NCBI RefSeq assembly: GCF_000003195.3
Contig: NC_012870.2
Location: 18,716,501 to 18,780,500 of the forward strand
Direction of reading: 5' to 3'
From: Sorghum bicolor
Lineage: Eukaryota; Streptophyta; Magnoliopsida; Poales; Poaceae
Length of the DNA: 64,000 bases
Below are positions 22,100 through 34,952 of the stretch, one piece after another. Numbering within the stretch: the first letter of the stretch is position 1; every line of letters starts with the position of its first letter. The position numbers and the translations under genes were made by a program. The notes beneath the pieces were generated by a model. It saw only the letters and a list, made by a program, of their open reading frames with translations, ran no database searches and was not told where the DNA came from.

Positions 22100-25000
22100 T
22101 TACAAGGATAAGACAGAAGAAAGAAACTCAGGAAAACTTTCTAAGAGAAACTCTTCGGACTCCCACGTGGCTTCATCTTCGGTATGTTGATTCCATTGCA
22201 CCTTGTAGTATTTGATAGTTCTTCTACGAGTGACTCGATCTTTTTGATCCAGAATTTTGATAGGATACTCTGAATATGTCAGATCAGGCTTTAACTCAAT
22301 TTCTTCAACATGAATGATATGATCAGGCACTTGAAGACATTTCTTTAATTGAGAGACATGGAACACATTGTGAACTAATAACAACTGTGGTGGTAAATCT
22401 AGACGATATGCCACTTTTCCACACCTTTCAAGGATTTGATATGGACCTATATATCGAGGTGCCAATTTTCCTTTTACTCCAAAACGAGTGACTCCTTTCA
22501 TAGGTGACACTTTGAGGTATACATAATCACCAACCTCAAAGCTAAGAGATCGACGTCTCTTATCAGCATAACTCTTTTGCCTGGACTGCGCTATCTTCAT
22601 GTTATCTCGAATGAGCCTGACTTTCTCTTCGGCTTCTTTGACTAAGTCAACCCCGAAGAGACTATGTTCTCCAGGTTCGGACCAATTCAAAGGTGTCCTG
22701 CACCTTCTGCCATATAGAGCTTCGAATGGTGCCATCTTAATGCTTTCTTGATAACTATTATTGTAAGAGAATTCTGCTAGTGGCAAACATTCATCCCATT
22801 TCTCTGAATAACTGAGCACACAAGATCTTAACATATCTTCTAAGATCTGATTGACTCTTTCAGTCTGACCTCCAGTCTGTGGATGATAAGCTGTACTATG
22901 CAAAAGTTTAGTACCCAAGGACTTATGTAGGTGCTTCCAGAAAGCATTTACAAACTGTGTCCCTCTATCAGATACGATAGTCTTTGGAATACCATGTAAA
23001 CTTACAATTCTGTTAAAGTATATCTTAGCATAGATGGAAGCTCGATACTTCTTTCTTACGGGAATGAAATGAGCTGATTTGGTCAGACGATCAACAATGA
23101 CCCATATGGAATCAAACCCTTTCAATGTTCTGGGTAAACCCACTATGAAATCCATACTGATGTCATCCCACTTCCAAGATGGAATTGGCAATGGTTGCAA
23201 TTCTCCAGCAGACCTAAGATGAACTGCTTTCACTTTTTGACAAGTATCACACCTAGCCACATAACTAGCAATTTCAAGCTTCATCTTAGTCCACCAGAAT
23301 CTTTGTTTTAGATCATGATACATCTTATTACTACCTAGATGGATTGAAAGTCTTGTTGCATGAGCTTCATCAAGAATTTGTTTTCTGAGTTCAGGGACTT
23401 TTGGAACTACTAAACGATCCTTGAACCAAATCACTCCAGCTTCATCTATTCTGAATTTGGAATTTGGTTCAGACTGAACCTTTCTTTTCAAAAAGATTAT
23501 ACCCTTATTTTCTTGCTGGGCTGTAATAATCTGATCTTTGATAGATGACTGAACTGTCATATTTGTCAAACTCCCTTGTGGAATCATCTCAAGACCTAAC
23601 TTTTCAAATTCATAACATAAGGTAAGGTCTATAGGCTTGACTTCTAGACAATTGCAATGACTCTTTCGACTGAGTGCATCTGCCACTACATTGGCTTTGC
23701 CTGGGTGATAGTGTACTTCAATATCATAATCTTTTATCAGTTCTAACCACCTTCTCTGACGCATATTCAACTCTGACTGAGTAAAGATGTATTTCAAACT
23801 CTTATGATCAGTATATATGTGACAAGTATTGCCCAATAGATAATGTCGCCAGACCTTCAGAGCATGGACTACAGCTGCCAACTCTAGATCATGGGTTGGA
23901 TAATGCTCTTCATGACGCTTAAGTTGTCGTGAAGCATATGCAATGACTCTGCCTTCTTGCATTAGTACACACCCAATGCCTTTGCCTGAAGCATCACAAT
24001 ACACATCAAAAGATTTTTCAATATCAGGTTGAGCTAGCACTGGTGCAGTGGTCAACAACTTTTTCAAAGTCCGAAAAGCTTCTTCACACTCGGATGACCA
24101 CACAAACTTGGTATCATTCTTCAGCAGTGTTGTCATTGGTTTAGAGATCTTGGAGAAGTCAGGGATAAACCTGCGATAATACCCCGCTAATCCTAAGAAA
24201 CTCCGAACTTGATGTACTGAAGTTGGTGACTTCCAGTCAAGAACTTCCTGAACTTTGCTTGGATCTACTGCAACACCTTCAGCTGACAGGACATGACCCA
24301 AAAATTGAACTTCATCTATCCAGAATTCAGACTTGCTAAACTTAGCATATAACTGATGTTCTCTCAGGCGAGTCAACACTATCCTGAGATGCTCTTTATG
24401 TTCTTCTTTAGTTTTGGAATAGATGAGAATGTCATCAATGAATACCACCACGAATTTATCTAACTCTGGCATGAACACTGAATTCATCAAGTACATAAAA
24501 TGTGCTGGGGCATTTGTCAGACCAAAAGACATGACCAGATATTCATACAGACCATATCGGGTAGTGAATGCTGTTTTCGGAACATCTTTTGGCTTGATCT
24601 TAATTTGATGATACCCAGATCTCAAGTCTATCTTCGAAAATACTTTAGCACCAGTTAGTTGATCAAAGAGAAGGTCAATACGGGGCAAAGGATACTTATT
24701 TTTGATTGTTACTTCATTCAAAGGACGATAGTCCACACATAACTTCAAGGTATTGTCCTTTTTCTTCACAAAGATTGCCGGACAACCCCATGGTGATGAA
24801 CTAGGTCGAATGAAACCTTTATCCATCAATTCTTGCAACTGAGTTTTTAGTTCTGCTAATTCTTTTGGTGGCATTCTATAAGCTCTTCTGGATATTGGTG
24901 CTGTCCCTGGCTTGAGCTCTATTTCAAACTCCACATCACGATCAGGTGGCAGACCAGGTAAATCCTCTGGAAACACATCAGGAAACTCACAGACCACTGG

Positions 25001-26584
25001 AATATCCTTGATTTCCTTAACAGAGATAGCACACACTTGCTCAACTGTTCTCTTAAGGGTAGGAAGATGGATAAGAAGTTGAGACTTGCTATTAGGTAAG
25101 CTGACCTTGATGGTTCTATTTAAGGTGTCTATAACTGCACCTCTCTGACTCATCCAGTTCATACCCAAGATCACATCTATACTCGGATCTTTTAACACTA
25201 TCATGGATGTTGGAAATATATATCCACCCAAGTCTGTTGGCACCTGATGTACCATTTCCTTAGTGCATAGTCGACCCCCAGGTGACTGTATAAAGAACTC
25301 ATCTTTGGTTGCACCAATAGGTATATTATACTTTTCCGCAAATGTTCTATTCATGAAAGTATGTGATGCACCAGAATCAAAAAGTGTAAGTGCTGGGTGT
25401 TGGGCAACAGGGAACATACCAAGCATCACTGGCTCTCCCTCAGGTATAGCTTCAACTTGAGTATGGAAAACCCTTCCTGTTTTCTGAGTACCCTTACCCT
25501 TCTGCTGATTCTGGGCATTACCTTTGTTTTGATTTGCTTGCTGATTTCCAACTGGTCTTGGTGCATTGACATTTGGAACATTTTGTCTTGGATATGGACA
25601 TTCACGAGCAAAATGTCCACTCTTCCCACAATTGTAACAAGGGTTGCTGGCAACTTGTGGCACTGGCGGACGAATGGCAGGAGCATTCGGTTGACGCTGA
25701 GCATTGAATGGCATTGTCGGCTTTGCAAAATTCCTCTGCATATTCTGCTGCTGAGGCGGCTGATAAGAAGGACGATAAGATGGGCGGAACTGCTGAGCTG
25801 GATGATATACGAGTCTCTGGCGCTTCTTGTTGCCGCCAGATGATCCAGACCCTGAGACAAACCCCTTCTTCTTCTTAGCCTCCTTATGTTTGCGGTTCTT
25901 TTCTTCACTGGAAATAGCGATGTTCACTGCCTCATGATAAGATATATTGCCACATGCTGCCATCATTAGCTGGAGCTTCGTATTTAAGCCTCTCATGAAA
26001 CATTCCTTCTTCTTTTCATCAGTGTTGACTTGCTCAATTGCATATTGGGACAGATGATTAAACTTTCCAATATACTGCATAACTGGTTCATCCCCCTGAC
26101 GGAGAGCTAAGAACTCTTCGAGCTTCATTTTCATAACTCCCTTGGGAATGTAATGAGCCCTGAAGGCTTCCTTGAACTCTCCCCAAGTGATTCGGTGGCG
26201 GGCTGGTTGAACAGCCAGTAAGTTTTCCCACCAAACCCCTGCTGCTCCTCTCAGCTGCTGAGCGGCGAAAGCTGGCTTCTAGGTTTCAGTACAGTTGATG
26301 AGACTGAACTTTTGCTCTATAGTACGAAGCCAATCCTCAGCTTCAAGAGGTTCATCAGCTTTTGTGAATACTGGGGGACGGGTATCGGTGAAGTCAACAT
26401 ATGTGGTTTCTTCTCGATTATTGCGACCACGGCCACGCTGACCAACATTCTGGTTTTGTGCTAACAGAGTTGTTGCATTGACCAATGCTGCAATTGCATC
26501 AGCCAAAGAGGGTGGAACTGGTGGTGCATTAGGAAAATCATCCCCACCCTGGGAAGAACTAGCTCCATGGTTGTTAGCAGACAT
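22100..26584 (-). pseudogene. E1 gag-pol polyprotein, one nonsense codon in gag
   Basis: Single minus-strand frame of about 1495 codons from ATG at 26584 to the stop at 22100, broken only by TAG at 26279-26281 (codon 102). The stop lies early in the gag region, before the capsid-like part, not at a gag/pol boundary. Order: gag with zinc knuckle [14 protein letters not shown] (~315), protease LFDSGASHT (~400), reverse transcriptase with FIDDIL (~711), RNase H (CDASGKGIG), integrase H2C2 zinc region and DDE core, and a C-terminal chromodomain with an EATWE motif (~1440-1475). The change is consistent with CAG to TAG, as from methylated-C deamination (inference). Downstream ATGs give an open frame from 26134, lacking the gag N-terminus. 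Confidence 0.92.
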
Positions 26585-26808
26585 CTGTTTAAAAACACAT
26601 CACACTTCGATTAACATACTTACTTAAACATCATACATCATGACTTATATAGCACAAACACGTTCATCTTATTTATCATACAAGTCCGCTCCTGGGCAGG
26701 ACTACCGAAACCACTATCTTACACACTTCCCATACTAGAGGTTTTCTGACTAACTAAGTTACAAAGTCAGAAGATCACACTAGGTCATACTTCTTGCCTT
26801 CTCAACAC

Positions 26809-27276
26809 CTAGTCGTCATCCATATCCGACTCACTGGTGGTAACATCCTCATCTGGAGTGGGGGTTCCTGGTTCTTCTGCTTCATCCTCAGAAGTATCAC
26901 TATCCACTTGGATGACAACTGGTCCTTCCTCTGCTGCTTCAGGAGCCTCGGGTGGGTTGAGAGCATCTTGCAGCTGGTGCACTTCCTCATGGAGGATGTT
27001 GGTATAGGCCTCCAGATTGACCACATACCCCGCCATATGGTACAGCTGAATTTCCATATTGATGTTGTCAGTGAGCATCAGGCGCATATCATTCTTCATA
27101 AGCCTGTAGGTCCTTGGCGAAGGAGGACCTCCGCTAGTGTCACTCCCGTTTCCATCGCTGGAGTTGTCAGTGCTACTGTCGCTGCTGTCGGAGGGTGGCG
27201 GATCCCTTGATGCCAACTGGTGCCTTGGGACACGACCTCCGGTGGACTTGCGAGCGGTTAGGCGGGTACGAGCCAT
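26809..27276 (-). CDS. E1 extra ORF with histone H3-tail-like N-terminus
   Basis: 155 residues, 224 bp upstream of the E1 gag ATG. Residues 2-24 follow the H3 tail: [20 protein letters not shown] against canonical [20 protein letters not shown]. H3 Lys4 and Lys14 positions are Arg, Lys18 is His; Lys9-Ser10-Thr11 are kept. Then comes a Ser/Asp-rich stretch, a helical segment with [15 protein letters not shown] (~106-120) and an acidic tail ending SESDMDDD. There is no histone fold, so this is not a histone gene. The homologous E2 ORF is 347 residues; this one lacks its central globular part and most of the coiled coil. ATG directly follows tattttggcag, a splice-acceptor-like sequence. Function unknown. 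Confidence 0.75.
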   Translation of the reverse strand: [155 protein letters not shown]

Positions 27277-27745
27277 CTGCCAAAATATTTTTATTTTGAA
27301 TATTAGAACTATATATGTTCCAAGGTTAAAGGATAGAGTTTTACAATTAGATAGACATATTACCTCTAATTATAACAACTTTAAGGAGGAATAGTTAATT
27401 ACATGTTATCAATAATGATGCATGAAACGTACTTACGAACAAAGCATACATCAAACAATTAATTAGCTTTAAATTAGTCACTTAACATAAAAGTGCATAA
27501 ACTTTCTTTTCATAATTAGGGCAATATTATAAGCAGTGTTCCTTGTATATAAATATCACCATAATTATACTAAAAACATATCCATTTAGAGAGAAGGATA
27601 AGTCTAAAGAATGAATTGAGACAAGTTAGAAGCATACGACAAGCTTAGAAGCAATTTGGACTCAAACTAATTTGAAATTTAGTTTGACTCAAAAGCTTTT
27701 GAAGTTTCCAAAATCGAATATTGCTATACTTTCTAAGGGAAACCT

Positions 27746-27757
27746 GCTCTGATACCA
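27746..27757 (-). other. E1 primer-binding site (initiator Met tRNA)
   Basis: On the minus strand, tggtatcagagc starts 2 bases after the end of the 5' LTR. It is complementary to the 3' end of plant initiator methionine tRNA at 12 of 12 positions, from family knowledge. Confidence 0.9.
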
Positions 27758-27759
27758 GT

Positions 27760-30166
27760 TGTGGCAGAACCTCCTGAATTAAGTGGCCCACATGCACACA
27801 TCATTGTCCCAAAGACTTCTGATCGACGTGCACGAGTTTCAAATGACTCAAGAAGTCTGTCGGGTGTCCTCGGGAAACCCGAATCATCCACGTAACATTT
27901 TTTTCAGGAATTCCCTCATCAAGCATCACAGTATTACAACATTTCATAGATAAGAGAAATCAGAGTAAAAGCGGAAAGGTTACATAACGTAGATTGAAAC
28001 TTAAGTTCATAGTTTACAAACCATAAGTATTTGATACATAAAAGCTTCGGAACTTTATATTACATAAACCATAGATCACACAACAAATTTTACTTGCCCA
28101 AAGTCACTCATCAGATTCATCATCATCATAACTCTCCTCCACAAGAGTAAAGTAACCATGACCATCAAAAGGATTATCAAAGGGTTCACCTGCAACAGGG
28201 ATTAATAAACCCTGAGTACAAAAGTACTCAACAAGACTTAACCGACTAATAAAGAGGTGGAGACTCAGGTATGCAGGCTATAGGGGTTCAAGGTAAAGCT
28301 TTATCAAGATCAAGTATTTCTTTTGCATAAAAGCTTACTAAGAGTAAAGCCTACTTTCAAGTTTTAACTCAAGATTATCACTTATAACTAGCCAAGATCA
28401 TTATCCAACTTTCATAAACAAATCACCTCTTTCTTATACCAAAGATTCACTTATTACTACGATGATGGGGTGAGGATTGAGGCTCCATATCCGAGGAAAC
28501 ACGGCGATTCGAATCGATTAAACCCAGCTGGGGATTCAGTACCACACGACATATGTAGAACTTAATCTTGCATATGTCAACCTTTTCTATAGATCCTCCC
28601 ATACAAGAACGGGTCCAGCGTCACCCGAGAGTACAGTACACCACCATCCTACAGTCAATCTAGATGTTTCCCGGTCATCTCAGATCCGTAAGGTGGGTAC
28701 ACGCTACTCTCGCCATCTCTCCACTCCCAGTACGCGGTTAGCCGTTCTCAAGTATCGGAATAGCTATAGGTAAGGCTTACCAGCGCATGTGGGCTGTACT
28801 CAAAGGTCTCAATCACAACAGGCCAACAACGGTACGGTCCTTAATCGACACAGTTGGAGACACTACTTTAAGACTCCATTCTTAAAGCAAGTCCACCGAC
28901 CGGTCTCAAATTGAAACATTATTGACCATAAAAGTATGCCACAACAACCCTTCAAACTTTCTCATTTGAAAACCTATCTAATAAGCAGGGCTAAGCATAC
29001 TAAGCATTTTCATAAAGCAAGTACCAAGGTTAATATTGAAATCATCAAGGTAGATAATGCAGCAAATAGGATTCACTCAACTCCTATTCACCTAATGCAT
29101 CATATTAACTCAAGTGATATAAATAACTTTATGAAAATACAAGGATAGGGTTTAATGTCCGGGGCTTGCCTTGACCGGAAGGGACGTTCGACAATTCAGC
29201 AAAACCCGCAGGATCCACAAACTCGGAAGCAACCCACTGAGGATCAGATTCTTCCGGAGTGTATTCTATACGTAAAAGTGCATATGCATGATTATGATAC
29301 ACTCATGGCATGATAAAGACAGGTTACATGTTCTTGGATGACAACAACAAACATGACTACCTCGAGTACAATTTACCTTCATGGTAAAGAAATGAACTAA
29401 TCTAGCTATCAAAGCATGGGTTATTATTAAATCAATTTTATTATTTTTATTAAACAATGTTGTGAATCCATCATACCACAAAGATCATTTATATGAAAAT
29501 AAACCATAACCAGGGAGTATATTATGTTAAGTAACCACTGGTTGTCAATCAATCCAAAATATCACACAAAGCCTAAAGGAATAATTATTTCTATTTCTTT
29601 TATAATTATTTTAAATAGCTTTATTAAGAGACAGAGCATACTTTATCAAACAGAGTTGAAATTATTCTTGAAGCTAGATAACAGTAACATAAAATCACAT
29701 ATTAAATTTCATGATTTTTGGATATACCCATAATTTACTAAAAATCATGGAAGGTTTATTCATTAATAAACAGAGGCAATTTATGTATACCTGAAAATTA
29801 CCAGAAAACAAAACCTAACATTTTTCTTATGCTCTATCCATTTTATGGAAGCTATACAAAAATTTTCACAATTTTTGAACCAGCACATGATTTAATACAT
29901 AAAATCAAACATAACTCAAAAACTGCAGAAAAAGAAAAAGAAAACGCTACTGTGCCACTGCGGCCCAGAAGCTCGGCCCAGGCTCACGCGAAGACTTGGC
30001 CCAGCCGGCCTCCCCCCGCGCGCGCTGACGGTTTAGCAGAAAAGCCCTCGGCTTTCTTTGAAACCAACCCGCAGACCAGCCAACTATTCACATGAGTCTA
30101 CGGCTTTGCAAACAAACCCCTCCCCTTTCTCATCTTTACAACCACGAGGTCCCCGACGCCCCGGCC
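27760..30166 (-). repeat. E1 5' LTR, first segment
   Basis: Matches 17936-20342 with scattered, mostly transition differences. It stops at 30166 where E2 is inserted; the LTR continues at 44772. The last five bases, cggcc, are the E2 target duplication. Confidence 0.95.
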
Positions 30167-33100
30167 TGTAACACCCTAGGTGTTAAGCATGCACTTAGCC
30201 TTACCAAAGACATGCATAAGCATTTCATCAAGCATAAGCATCATGAGTATGACACTCTTGCCAAATTATGATTTTATGTGCTTCATTTCATAAGTTTAAA
30301 ATATGTTAAAAATATGATGCTTGCTTCTAAAATTGTGAAAAATTCAAATTAGGTTGCTTTATGTGTAAGAAGAATTTAGAATATTTTTTGTGCAATTTTT
30401 GGAGCTATGGAATTTGAGAAATGGAATTTATACAAAAATCTCCAAAAGGTATTTATTTAAAACCTAGAACTGAGTTTTAACTTGTGATTCAAATTCTGTT
30501 TGGAATTTGGTCTTGCTTGTTAAAACAAAGTTGTAGAGTTTTTATTTTGGAGCAACTTTGCTTTTGGGTGAAAATGGTGAAAATGATTTGAAAATAGTCA
30601 AAATGCTGTTGGAAGAGGATTTGAGAAAAGAATTTTTTTTAAAAAAAAAAAAAAAGGGGAAAAGGGGGCGCTAGCAGGCCGCGGCCTCGCTTCTGGCCCA
30701 CTGGCCGAAGCCGGCTCGGCCCGCCCGCGCTCTCCCCTCCCCCTTCCCCGCGCCCGCGCTCGCGTCCGCGCGCGGACAGCGCTCGCCGCGGCGCCGTGGC
30801 ACGCCGGCAGGGCTCGGCCGCCGCGTGGCGGGCATGCGTCGGCGTGGAGACGCCCTGGTCGGCCACCAGGTGCCCCCGGTCGCGCTCGCCTCCGTCCCCT
30901 CTCCCATTTGCGCCCCTCAGCTCTCCCTCTCTCTCGCTCTCTCGCCCTCGCCCCGCACGCGCAGAGCGCCACCGTCGCCATTGGAGCCCGAGCTCCGCCT
31001 CGGCTGTTCCTCCCCCGTGCGTGCGCCATTCTTCGATTAGTTCTTCCCCGAGCTTCGCCCTCGCTCCGCCGTTGCAGAACGCGCATCTGAGCGCTCGGTA
31101 AGGCACGGTGAGCCCCGCTCGCCCTCGCTTTCTTCTCCGGCGAGAGCTCCGCCGCCGCACGCGTGGTCCGCGCATTTCCATGCCTTCCGGTGCTGCGTAG
31201 TTGGCGCATCGTGTCCGCCTTGGCACCGCGATGCTCGCAAGCCCTTCCAGCCACGCTCTACCGAGCCGGCGTCCCGCACCGACGACGAGCAGCGCCGCCG
31301 CTCCGCCATGGCCGGTGGCGAGCCTGCTCCGGTCCGTTTTAGGCCGCGCAAATGGGTGCCCTAGGTCCGCCGTGAGCCGTAGAACGTGTAGAGCCGCTTG
31401 ATTCGCCGAAAGGGGTCGCCGACGGTGAGCTCCGGCTCGCCGGAGCTCCTCCCCTCTGCGCTCTGACCAGCGGGCCCGGCTGGTAGGCGGGTCCGCTCGT
31501 CAGCGGCCGCGGGTGCACTGCACCGGGTGCACCTAGCAGGTCTCGGGATGGATTTTGTTTTGTTTTCAGAAAAATAATTTCCAGGAAATGATTTAAATGT
31601 TTAAAAATCCATATCTTGATGAATATAGCTCCAAAAATGGTGAAATAAATTTTGGTGTGTTCCTTATTTCCAGATCTACATCCTAGTATGATTGCATGTC
31701 ATGTTTGAGTAACTTTTCTGTGTAAGTATAATTAATTCATGTTTTTGTTAAACTTGGAAAATGCATAGTAAATGAAATATGGCTCAGAAAAATGTGGAAC
31801 TTGTTTTGCTGGTTCTGCATGTGTGTTTACTCACTGAGAAAATATTGTTACATATTATTTGGTGTATAAATGAATTTATGGCAATTTAAATGCTTGCATG
31901 GCAGTGCTTTATGATTTTTAATAATTAATGGAGTCATGCAATAAATCTGGAAAATTTTGTGGATGTTTCTTATGATATTAGGTAAATTGTAAAAATATGA
32001 AATCTGTTGTTTGACACTTATATCACAGTAGGGTGATTTTACTTGCCTTATCCATTAATCTTGTGATTTTTGTGACTCAAAATAAGTAACCAAAAATTAT
32101 GAAAAATTTACAGTAGACTTTATGATTAGCTAGTAGTCTCCTGTAATTTTTCTGGAATTTATTGATGAACAGAGTTGCATGTGATTTTTAATGGGCTTAG
32201 GAATGAATAAAGAAAACTATAAATGGTTGTAGATATAGGTGGAATGGAATGAGTTAGGTTTGGTGTATCTTTGAAGCATCATGTAGGTTGCTGATGTCAT
32301 TTGAAAAATAATTATAGAAGAGAATATAATAGATGTTTGATTCAATTGTTTATTCTTGGATGATGTTGACTACCTTGTAATGAGCATGATCAAGTGCATT
32401 ACCTATGCATCATAACATGACTCTTTTGGTACTCTCTCATATAAGCATCCACTCGGGCATCTCGCACTCCACTCATGAGCATATATGCATCATACAGGCT
32501 CGCAGGAGAACGAAGTGAGACCCGAGGAACCCGAGGAGCTTCAGGAGCAGGAACCTCCGGAAGTACAAGAGCCCGGAGAGGAACTGCAAGAGTGCCCGGA
32601 TCACCGACCCAGCACGTTTGAGAAAGGCAAGCCCCGGAGCATTCTAAGTCTCCCTAGTCTCGCTAACCTACTAAGTATATTACACTTGTTCTACTATATT
32701 GCATATAAGTAATAGGAGTTGCTTGATACCGTTGTTGCATATGTATTCCTTGTTATCCCTACTCGTTTATCCACCTTGTCCTATGTAGATAGGCGCGGAG
32801 TCTATGCTTAGCCTGCTTAGTCCGGTAGAAGTCGGGTGATTCCCTGTCACCTGCGAGATATAGGTGGATACCTGTTTGCTTAAGCAATAGTTGCTTGGGG
32901 AAGGAAATAACCGAGTGTGGAATGTAATTGGAGACTGGGCAGGGTCTTATGGTGGGTTGCCCATAGTGCCCCTGCCTGTGTCGATTAAGGACCGATCGTT
33001 GACGGCCCTCTTGTCATGTTGAACGCATGCCCCACATTTAGCTGGAAGGATAAGTCGTTCCGACCGCGAAGCCTGAGCACTATCCGGGCCGGGAATCGGC

Positions 33101-34132
33101 CCGATGTACGCGCTGTATTGGTGATGGTTGAGGAGAACGACGAGGGCGCGGCGCGCAACCTTGGTATACCTTGGATACCTCGGTCGCCGGAACGGTCCTC
33201 GGGTACGGGCGGTGCCTGTCGAACCCGCGAATTGGTCCTGGATAGTGCAACATGGTGACCTGTAGCTCACTTGATCAGTGAGTGTGGTTTGTGTGGGGAA
33301 TAAACTCGCCAGCTGGTCAGAAATCGATTCGAATCGCCATCGCTCCTGGATAGTGAGCACTTGACATGAGCCCTGTCCTCGTAGTAAGGACTATGGAACA
33401 CTTGGGTTATAATGATGAATGGTTTAAGAAGTGCTATGATGAGGTTCTATCATAGTCTCACACTTGTTTGTAATAGCACAAGAGCAAACCTAGATAATAG
33501 GTAATCATACTGTCAACTTGAGCTAATTAAAAGAAGAAAGACTTAGGTAAGTTACGTTAGTGAAATACTGCGGTTTTGCAAAGATGTCGTCAGCTACCCC
33601 ACTATATAGCCTTCATGATCCTTGATGAGTCTTTATTTTAAGTTATGACGGGTAAGTCTAGCTGAGTACCTTCTTGTACTCAGGGTTCTATTCCCATGTT
33701 GTTTTGCAGATGGTCAAATGTATTATGGTTATTGCATCCTCTGTCTGTACCCAGCTATGGGTGATGACTAGACCAAGGGCGATGGTCACTCCGTCTCTTC
33801 CTTTGCTTTTGTGGGAATGACCGAACTATGGCACTGTACCAGACTTATCGTGTGTGTTGTATTTTCGAATTATGAAGCTTCCGCTACTTGAAGAACTTGG
33901 TTTGTAATAACTTTAAGCACTCCGATGTATTTTATGAATGTTGTAATCTGGATGTACTTGTGGATGGCGACCGCTAAACTTATTACGATCTTGGCTGTTA
34001 TGTGAAGTGTGGTTTGAAATCCTTCGAGATTTCACGGACTACCGGGATTATATGGGCTTAAGCGTGATAGTTCGACTACGCAAATGGTCACTATCAGGCT
34101 TAATCTCTTATAATTTGGTCGGTTCTGTTACA
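30167..34132 (+). repeat. E2 5' LTR
   Basis: 3966 bp, TGTAACACCCTAGG...GGTTCTGTTACA. It has an 8-T/15-A run at about 30633-30655, directly followed by a GC-rich block (30657-31545) and then AT-rich sequence. Acceptor-like sites occur at 32484 (catcatacag) and 33710 (tgttttgcag). Transcription probably starts in or near the GC-rich block (inference). Confidence 0.95.
32485..32712 (+). other. Small acidic ORF within the E2 LTR
   Basis: 75-codon open frame with a Glu/Pro-rich repetitive centre (EEPEELQEQEPPEVQEPGEE). It begins at a polypyrimidine-poor but CAG-ending site, catcatacag. An identical copy is at 43119-43346 in the other LTR. It may be an exon of the spliced leader rather than an independent gene. 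No known family. Confidence 0.3.
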
Positions 34133-34134
34133 GC

Positions 34135-34146
34135 TGGCATCGGAGC
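34135..34146 (+). other. E2 primer-binding site (Met tRNA-like)
   Basis: tggcatcggagc begins 2 bases after the 5' LTR. It matches the initiator-Met site tggtatcagagc at 10 of 12 positions. Confidence 0.75.
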
Positions 34147-34952
34147 AAGGTTTAGCGAGTTACTGTTCATAAGTACATTCCGAACAAAAGTTAAAACCGG
34201 TTTAATGAAAGATTTTAGTAATTAATAAAGATCAAGGTGTTAAACTAAGTTTTGGAAAACTATCTAGTGTGCCATGGTCATATCCTTTATGCCCAGTTAA
34301 GGATTCTAAGGTGGCTAGCTAAGTACTGACTTGGGGGTTAATGCATCATATTTTCATTTCGTCGCTCATACGGCGTGCAATAGTATGAGTGCCATTCATT
34401 TGAGTGGTAATGTATGGATCAATTCTTCCTCTACGCCATGGTAAGTGGGAGTTGTGAGAGCATGATCGGATACACTGCCGGTCTAGGGAAGTGTTGTCAG
34501 GTGCTGTGTCATGCACACATGTTGGTGTGTCTTGGGAACAGTACCGCATGCTGGGAATTCCGTCCTGAGAGACGATGCCGTCATTAGGGCGATGATGTGG
34601 ATAGTGACACGTCACATGCATGGACGGGTGTCTGTGTATGTGAAGTGCATAGTTTTAAATTTTGTTCTGCACGATCACATTGTGGGTGGGCTGAAATGAG
34701 TTTTCTGCAGGTACTCTAACCACGTTCTCGCTTAGAACGCTAGTTACGTTATGAGAGAACGTTGTGTGCCACCGCATATACCGCTTAGTGTTAACCTTTG
34801 TTTTCTAAGTTTGTGAGATCGTAAGTTCGTACATGCATCATGTGCATTTCATATCATTGCTTACTTTCCCCCTTAATTTAATCTGTCCCAATTCTAAACA
34901 AAATAACTAAAGGTAATCCTCGCTCTTACCCACGGTATTCCATTTGCAGCAG
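34147..34952 (+). other. E2 untranslated leader between primer site and first ORF
   Basis: About 800 bp with no convincing coding frame. It should contain packaging signals by position. It ends in catttgcagcag directly before the ATG at 34953, a splice-acceptor-like sequence. Confidence 0.5.

Noticed and set aside
22100..26134. Plus-strand open frames inside E1 gag-pol (for example 25397-25843)
   Set aside because: They are shadows of the strongly supported minus-strand polyprotein.
26279..26281. Programmed stop-codon readthrough separating gag and pol in E1
   Set aside because: The stop is at codon 102, before the main gag domain and zinc knuckle, and the related E2 has no stop there.
30598..31254. 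Long minus-strand open frame of 218 codons in the E2 LTR GC island (and 237 codons at 41175-41888)
   Set aside because: It is antisense to the element, very rich in Arg/Ala/Gly, and overlaps other long open frames in several frames. This is what high GC produces by chance (few stop codons). The two copies are identical only because the LTRs are.
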